Below, piece after piece: positions 57,401 to 64,000 of a stretch of 64,000 bases of DNA. Below the pieces are notes generated by a model. That model did no database searches. It was given only the letters and a program-made list of their open reading frames with translations, and was not told the origin of the DNA. Each line of letters starts with the position of its first letter. The first letter of the stretch is position 1. A program made the translations under genes and the position numbers. Source of the DNA: Platycnemis pennipes (taxonomy: Eukaryota > Arthropoda > Insecta > Odonata > Platycnemididae); contig OW121853.1 in the NCBI GenBank assembly GCA_933228895.1, forward strand, positions 79,840,645 through 79,904,644. The letters are read 5' to 3'.

Positions 57401-58879
57401 GGAAAATAATATACCACCTCGCCATATCAAACTTTTGCCTGAGTAAAAGCAGCTCGTAAATCATAGAACTTCGAGAAATTGCAGTTTACTCTGGGTTATG
57501 AGGAAATGATTCAAACTTAATTCCCTGAAATCGAAATCTAAAGTACCATCTGAGAGAAATTTCCTAGCATGGATTGGTTTCTAAGTAAGTATTACTTTCC
57601 GAGCAAAAGTTTGGGAGTGGAAGTTTCGGTATATTCTGCAAATACGCAAATTGCAGCCCATTAGATCCTTTTTTACTCTCAGAGAACTTCGAGAGGATGC
57701 AAGAATACATTTCCCTCCGGAGGTTCCGCGAAGAGTTACTTCAGTTTACTATCTCGTACTGCCTCGGAATGCGGAATTTCGATCAAGCAATGTTTATAAA
57801 GCAAAGCTGAATAACCTCTATTAACAGATTGTATTGGAAGAGTTTTTTAGTCTATCGACAAGGAGTTTTCACGATTTTATTCATCCATAAAAATTGGGAA
57901 AAATAAATTTCAATTCCATTTTCCTGTAAGACGACAAGGCATGTGACGATTTGCACATAAATTGTGAAAAAATAAGATTGACTCGCATGATAAGATTAAT
58001 GAGGTTTGGCAACGCCTTACCAACCTTTTCCCGTAGGGCTTCTTTTCCATTGCCATGAAGAATGAATAAAAAATGTTTCCAAGGTAAAGTAAATTTCCTT
58101 TAAATAAAAGGACAATATGGTTGAACACTAACGAACATTGCAATATGGAAGAGTATATTTTACTAAGAGAAAGTAGGAAACCTCCCCTTTTTACCACACG
58201 TTTCCGGAAAGTAGGAGTACATCTAAATCTCTAATGGTGCATAAAATATGTGTGACGGGCATGGTCAAGTCCAAGGCACACATTTTCTTGGGTTAAATAT
58301 AGTTTCCAGGCCAGAAGTCTATAATTATAAGCCGTTGTGCTTGCTGTAATTGTTCTTCTAGAATCTATTCAACATGAACAGTTTCTCTTTATACGATTAA
58401 AAAGAAAACACCACGCGAAGCAGGAACAGAACTTCAAGGTTATGAAGCAAACATGCACCAGGCATCATAAGCTTATATATTTGCAGGACTCTCTTGAAGT
58501 GAGTCAAATTCCATAAAAATGATGATAAATTCTGGTGAACGAAAAAAAGGCTAAGAAAAGTAGAGTTTCTGAATGGGCTAATCTAAGGAAAAGCATTTGG
58601 TGTCTTAAGAGCCCTAAAATAATTGCCAAAAAAAGATGTGCATGCAGAGTACTGTTACACCTTTAAATGAAGCAAATCACTTTAAAACTCGAAATAGCTT
58701 ACGCTTCACGTCCGTTTCTTGCACATCCATCGTCTTGATTCCTTATTTTTAGTGAAAATGCACGAGTGATCCACTTCCCACCATTCCGTCTCTCCCGTTT
58801 CCACGGCGCACGAAGAGCAAAAAAAAACTCATAAAACAAAATTTTGATAAAAAAACAGATAAGCATGAAAAAAGCATCC
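54470..58879. other. Unassigned AT-rich non-coding DNA
   Basis: About 4.4 kb. Frames up to 104 residues (56545-56859 plus) have no recognised domain. No repeat, tRNA-like or hammerhead-like motif with supporting structure was found. Confidence 0.5.
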
Positions 58880-59430
58880 CATATTATACAACCTCATCCT
58901 CCCGCTACTCCTCCATCCACCCAAGGCCGCGCCATATCTCGCGAAAATAGAGATACATTCCTTTCCGGCCGGAGGCTATACAGTTTCGGCGCAAAAAAAA
59001 CCTTTTCTCCCACCACCCCCGCACGCTCCCCGCCGTCCGTCCTTCCTCGCAAGAGGCGCCCGGGGGGACACTAAGGGCCCGGCCCGCCCCCCGATCTCTC
59101 CAACCCCTTTCCCATCCACCCGGGACCCTTTACGATCCGCTCGCAAGGGAGAAGGGGGAGCTTCGGAGGGAGGAAAGGATATTTATTCAAACCCCCTCGC
59201 CATCCCCCTCTCTCACCAACGAGAGGGAGGAACCACCCTCCCGGGCACGAGGGCGGCGCGGAGGCGTCTGAAGCCGGCGATGGGGCAGTCCATCCCCCTT
59301 CTCCCACACCCACATCACATCATTTCCGAAAAAAAGCACGGTCCCTTCCCGCCCATCCCAAGTACCCGCCCCCTTAACCAGTTCCGCAGGCTTTTCACAC
59401 CCCCTCTCGGCTTATATCACGGGATTTTTT
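58880..59430. other. GC-rich pyrimidine island
   Basis: Strongly C-rich plus strand with CpG content and runs such as CCCGGGGGGAC. Frames of 76, 80 and 111 residues on both strands are P/G/R/S-rich and have no domain. Confidence 0.5.
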
Positions 59431-60889
59431 TTCCCGAAACGGACTTTATACATGCATGCATGTATAAATATATCCGCATATATATAATCATGCATCCTCC
59501 TAGGCCTCCTTCGTACCGCAGTCCTTTTCTTTTTGGAACTAAAATGCTCCACGGGTGTTTCCCTTTTGTGAATTTCTGCACTATGCGCATTACACAACTG
59601 CTATGCCGATTTTGATACATTCTCCTTGTGTTTAGCTGCTGTAATGTTACTTTTCACTCAGTTCCATTACTGTACACCATCATAAAAATGCACGACAAAT
59701 CTTTCATGGCTGAGAAATTATCTCCACTGCTGTCCAAATCTCTCGTAAAAACATTTGAACACTCGTCTCTCCTTCAATCATACTCTTCATTTAAATTTTT
59801 CGCCGCAGCAAAGACGTCACGTACTCATTCTCTATATCCCTGGAAAATACAGGATATATATCACTATAAAACTGGAGTACAGATATACCTAAATCCGAAT
59901 TTCAGGCAACTATGGAGGCAGGTGTATTTGCCATTACTTTTTTAATTTGATCATATCCAAAGTGGTTAAGATTTAATCTTTGAAAATTCAAAGAAAAAAT
60001 GGATACCGAGTGATGTTAAACTTCATAACACTTGTTTAACCTCAGAGCAGTTATCTACCCTCTGCAACTACATCTTTCAGATTTATTTCACCGTGTTACC
60101 TTTTAATGGTGGTTTAGAAGGTGCAAACTCCATAAAATACGTGATCATTAAAGTTTCTAAATTATAGATTTATCTTTTCAGCATAAAGCTCAAAGTAACC
60201 AGCTGAATGGCAATTGAGGTGATTCTGATAAAAATGAATGTTTTATTACCCTAAAAACACCCTGAACACACTTTCTATCGTTATAAAGTTATCTGGATTA
60301 AATTTTTATACGGATGTCATTAAAAGACTCTCGAGGAAACATTTTACCGATAGGGTTGAAAAAATAGTCAAGGATATGTAAAAAACGCTGCAAATCTTAA
60401 ACTTAAGTTAGTTGTAATAACAATAGGTATATCTCAAATTTTACCATGCATTTACAATTTGGTTAAGATTATTGCTTTCTAATTTATCAAAGTAACCCAA
60501 TATTAATATTTTAGTCACCTTAAAGCTTGTTTATGTCAAATATATTTTATAATTTTTTTGTACCCACGGATTATTGGAGATTGAATTCCAAAGACGTCGA
60601 GACAATCTAACAGTCCTAACAACAGTTCCACAACATTTTACCAGAGAACCCAACCTCAATGAAATATAAGGGCTGGAAAACATTTCATTGCCGTTTAATG
60701 CAACGAAACTTACTAGGCTTATGAAGCCTATGCTACTGCTACTAAAACCGCGCTAGCTATTTAAAGTTAACTTCACAGTAAATGGTGTTCTTGCCATTAA
60801 CAGTGCAACTAAGTAATAACTTTCTCTTTTTCATTTCATTGCCCAATCCGATTAGAAGCATTTGAAATCCAGAGAACGCCTCCACGAGC
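59431..60889. other. Unassigned AT-rich non-coding DNA
   Basis: Contains TACATGCATGCATGTA near 59447, a simple palindrome, at the island edge. The 105-residue frame at 59628-59945 is unrecognised. Confidence 0.45.
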
Positions 60890-61720
60890 ACAATAACTCA
60901 GGTTCCCTCCGGGCTTGGCTGAAGTCTGACAGAAACCAGTGTGCCTCTCTATCTTTCCAGTCAACCTTCCCATTACCCCTCCGGGTATGAGGGACTTTCA
61001 CCGAATTATGACAACAGCTTCCCATCCATTAATTTCCTCCCGTTCCTGCCAACTCCCCACCCAACCCATTGTCCCTCACCTTCCTCCGTGCTCCGGATGC
61101 TCTCTCTCACCCCCCCATTCCCGCCCAATCCGAGATGTCCCCCCCCCCTCAGGCCTTAAAAGACGGAAGAGAGGAGACGAAGAGAATCCGCCGCCGAGAA
61201 CACAAACATAAAGACAGACACGCACGCACGGCTCCTCTTGGAGAAGAGAGATAGAGAGAGGGTCCTCCTTCCTCTAACCGTTCGACTTCTATTCCGCAAG
61301 TAGTCTTCCTCCTCCTCCGCCCCCCCCCCCTACCCGCTATATCTAACCCTCACTCACTTCTCCTCCCTGCCGGACCCGCAAGCTATTGGCGAAAGGGGAA
61401 ATTGATGTTTGCTCCTCTCGGACTTCCTGTTTTCACCCACTCGGCCTGCCGTCATCACTGCCTTCTGAAAATTCTCATCCCCCCCGCCACACATACGACT
61501 AACCTCCTTCCCCTCTTCCCCCTCCCCACCCTTTCAAACAGTACCCCAACCTAACCTCCTCTCTCGCACAACCAATCTAAGACCACCCCATCCATCCCTG
61601 CCTATTAAGCCACCGGGTCTTCCCCCTAGACTCATCCTGCGGACCGTCATATTCAACCCTTCCACACACAGGAGAAGAAAAGAGGGCCGGGAGTACCGTA
61701 CGCTACGGATGCACGCACAC
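60890..61720. other. Pyrimidine-rich GC island with poly-C runs
   Basis: C/T-rich plus strand with runs of 8 to 11 C near 61141 and 61321. Three overlapping frames (61-90 residues) in different registers are P/S/R-rich and have no domain, so none is called. Confidence 0.5.
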
Positions 61721-64000
61721 CATAGTATTCTTCATCCTTTCCTCCAAAATGGAGATCCCATCGGTTTATTCTTTTTATTCGTACATCCTTCAGAGGAGAC
61801 GGAGTGGCTGGACGATTCCTTAGAAAAATTCAATATTGCTTCCAAGAAATTCTTATGTACATAGAGGAGAGGAACAAGTAAGTATAAGTAGAGCCAGCGT
61901 ATTGAGGAAAAATCTGCTCCTATTGACTTTGACTTCCTGCTTACTCCCCTCATATTTCGCAGTTATTTATTACTAGGAAGCACTGCCGTGAGAGAATCTT
62001 CATGTGTAACCACTGGAGTGGGCATTCTTATTTGAGGACAAATAAAGATGAGACATCTCCCGTTTTCCATGCAGCTTGAAGACCGAGGGCAAAAACAGTT
62101 TTCACTCTGCATTAAAATTTAGTTTTCAACCGACGAGGTAAAAATATGCGGCCTGTAAACAATTATCCTACGTCGGATAGTCTCCCAATACATATTAATA
62201 ATATATTTTTAATTATTTATTTATATTTATAGGTTTATTATTATTTTTAAAGAAACATTCAGTACACAACTAAAGTTTCTGTGAAAGTGACATTTGATAC
62301 GGCCGGTAAATAGAAATCGAAGGAAGTATTTTTCCAAAAATGTTTGTTTATATTATTCATGATAATCTAACCTCCCACTAATTTGAGAATGAGACCCTTG
62401 ATAATGACGCGAAGGTGTTTAAATCGCTAGGGTCATTAAAAGTTTTGTGGAAAATTACAAAACTCTGTTCTTGTACTCAACTATGAAAAAATTGCACATG
62501 GTAAAAGACGAGGTTATTTCTTTGATCCCACTAATTTCTTTAGTGGCAGTAAGTAGTCCATTTATGCAAGGTAAGTAGAATTGGTAAAAATGTTAATATT
62601 TCAATGCTTACCAAACACATAGTGCAGTTTTCAAAACGTACTCCAACTGCATAGGTTACATCGGATAAGTCCGAATCCTCAGTTGAACCTGGAAGACAGA
62701 GAAAACAGGTATGTCTCAGGCAAAATTAGACACCACGTCTCATGGGTTACCAAGGTGGTGTTGTACGAATCTAATTAGGTAGAAGTTTATCTTAATTGCA
62801 AGAAAATATGTCATTGAGTTCTGAAAATAATATTTTCCAGTTCACTTTAATCACTGAGTCACCGGACGAATCATTTGAACCAAAATCATAATGAAATAAT
62901 GTCAATATATGTTATATCAATGCTATGTTCCATTAACCTGTATACATATACCTATACAATGCACAAGACTGCTGATATCTATTAACATCTGAGCAAACAT
63001 CTGAGCACTTCGCTGGCTAAACAGAAGAACAACTATTCGGTAAGAACATCAAAGTCTTCCATGTATCTTTTATGTTGATATTTTTGACGTAGAGAGTCAT
63101 TGTTTAGGGGTTGTTCATATTTCGCGGATATACTGAATTAAAGCAATGGAAATCTACTTTGTCTACATTATTTCCCTCACAGTTTCCATTTCCTTCCACC
63201 CGCTGGGATCCATACGCTGAAGGGCTCGTTCTCCGAGGAATTCTACGGGAACGAGATTGCTTATTCCAGTCCTGGAGCTCCATACTACTTACTTCTCCTT
63301 ACTCAGCCTCTCACTCCATCCTAACCTTGGGGCATTGCATTTGCATGTACGTACCGCGAACCCAAGGGTCCCGATCTAGATGGAAATCGGGTCGAGTTTA
63401 AAGACTTCCCGTATAGTCACTCCCCATCCGACCCCGAGTTAAAGGTCTTTGAGTTATGTGAGAACCAAATGAGTTTATGGTGCAGTCGGCCTGCCCCTGA
63501 CGCAATCATAGTTCTTGCATGATGTGTTGGCGCGCAATATATGATTTTCTGCATTTATGCGCTACGGCTAATGCAAAGTACAAATATAAAATCGTTTCGG
63601 AGAAGGGAAGTGCTAGGATGCTTGTGGAACATAAGTTTATGGGCAATAGATATATTAAATTATATAATTTCATTCCAAATAATAATTTCCCACGTGCAGT
63701 TCCAGAAATCATAAACTACTGAAGGTTTTTTGAGACCTTTCATGGCCATAGGAATTAAATTCAAGTGGTGAATAAAAATGTGATTTATGATATATATCTA
63801 GAGATACATATTTGAGGAAATTCATTAGCATCCCTTACCCGTGTATAATGCGAAAATAATATAACAATTCATGTGAAGCACAATTTATTTAAGCATTAAT
63901 TTTAATTCCATGAATTAAATCAATACATAGCACCAATAAACCTTTATGAGTGATTAGTTCTTCTCTATGAAGGAAGTGTTCTATGATATTTTTAGATTCT
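61721..64000. other. Unassigned AT-rich non-coding DNA
   Basis: Frames up to 96 residues, none recognised. A small hairpin on the minus strand near 62660-62690 superficially resembles a hammerhead but lacks the GAAA core. Confidence 0.45.

Noticed and set aside
62660..62695. Minus-strand CTGAGGA-T-TCGGA-CTTA-TCCGA hairpin
   Set aside because: The stem is perfect but the following core reads TGTAAC instead of GAAAC, so a hammerhead is not supported.
1..64000. CRISPR arrays, bacterial operons, rRNA genes
   Set aside because: No regularly spaced repeats, ribosome-binding-site-led gene chains or rRNA-like blocks. Composition and transposons are eukaryotic.

Overview
This window looks like nuclear DNA from an arthropod, most likely an insect with a large, repeat-rich genome. 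The background is AT-rich and there are no dense operons. The recognisable proteins are eukaryotic transposon proteins: an RTE-type endonuclease/reverse transcriptase and a PIF/Harbinger transposase. There are also tRNA-derived SINEs and hammerhead-ribozyme-like motifs of the kind carried by Penelope-like retroelements. The species cannot be fixed from the sequence. I found no convincing intact host protein-coding gene, rRNA or functional tRNA. The window is best read as intergenic or deep intronic DNA. One short GC-rich, exon-like island (about 24.34-24.49 kb) is the only candidate host coding segment.

Layout. 0.4-4.0 kb: two 3'-end fragments of RTE LINEs (minus strand) surround an inverted-repeat element at 3.0-3.4 kb, with two CCAAT boxes, a TATA box and a hammerhead-like core. 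6.9-7.7 kb: a GC-rich island that switches from purine-rich to pyrimidine-rich. 9.76-10.73 kb: a decayed PIF/Harbinger DNA transposon with matching terminal inverted repeats and two transposase fragments. 10.9-18.4 kb: several GC-rich, strand-asymmetric islands interleaved with SINEs; the copy at 14.77-15.10 kb has a perfect 15-bp target-site duplication. 24.3-26.7 kb: the exon-like island, a long foldback element and RTE-type LINE fragments. 28.9-30.4 kb: a minus-strand SINE and a purine-rich island. 33-40.6 kb: further SINEs, copies of a hairpin repeat and four hammerhead-like motifs. 42.65-42.85 kb: a second foldback copy. 46.6-47.5 kb: the largest polypurine island. 48.25-51.22 kb: the most complete element, an RTE-clade LINE with recognisable endonuclease and reverse transcriptase, inactivated by stops, frameshifts and an internal deletion. 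51.7-54.5 kb: more SINE copies. 58.9-59.4 and 60.9-61.7 kb: pyrimidine-rich islands. The rest is AT-rich and unassigned.

How the parts relate. The RTE family is present as one long copy and three or four 3' fragments. Such elements are a plausible source of the enzyme that mobilises SINEs, although no shared 3' tail was proven here. The hammerhead-like motifs share one architecture, CTGANGA, one extra base, stem-loop II, then GAAA. Four of them have a TATA-like run roughly 20-45 bp upstream, which suggests promoter-plus-ribozyme modules from several Penelope-like subfamilies. No Penelope reverse transcriptase/GIY-YIG reading frame was found, so these look like solo termini or non-autonomous derivatives. 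That recurring module, seven or eight times in 64 kb, is the most interesting signal in the window.
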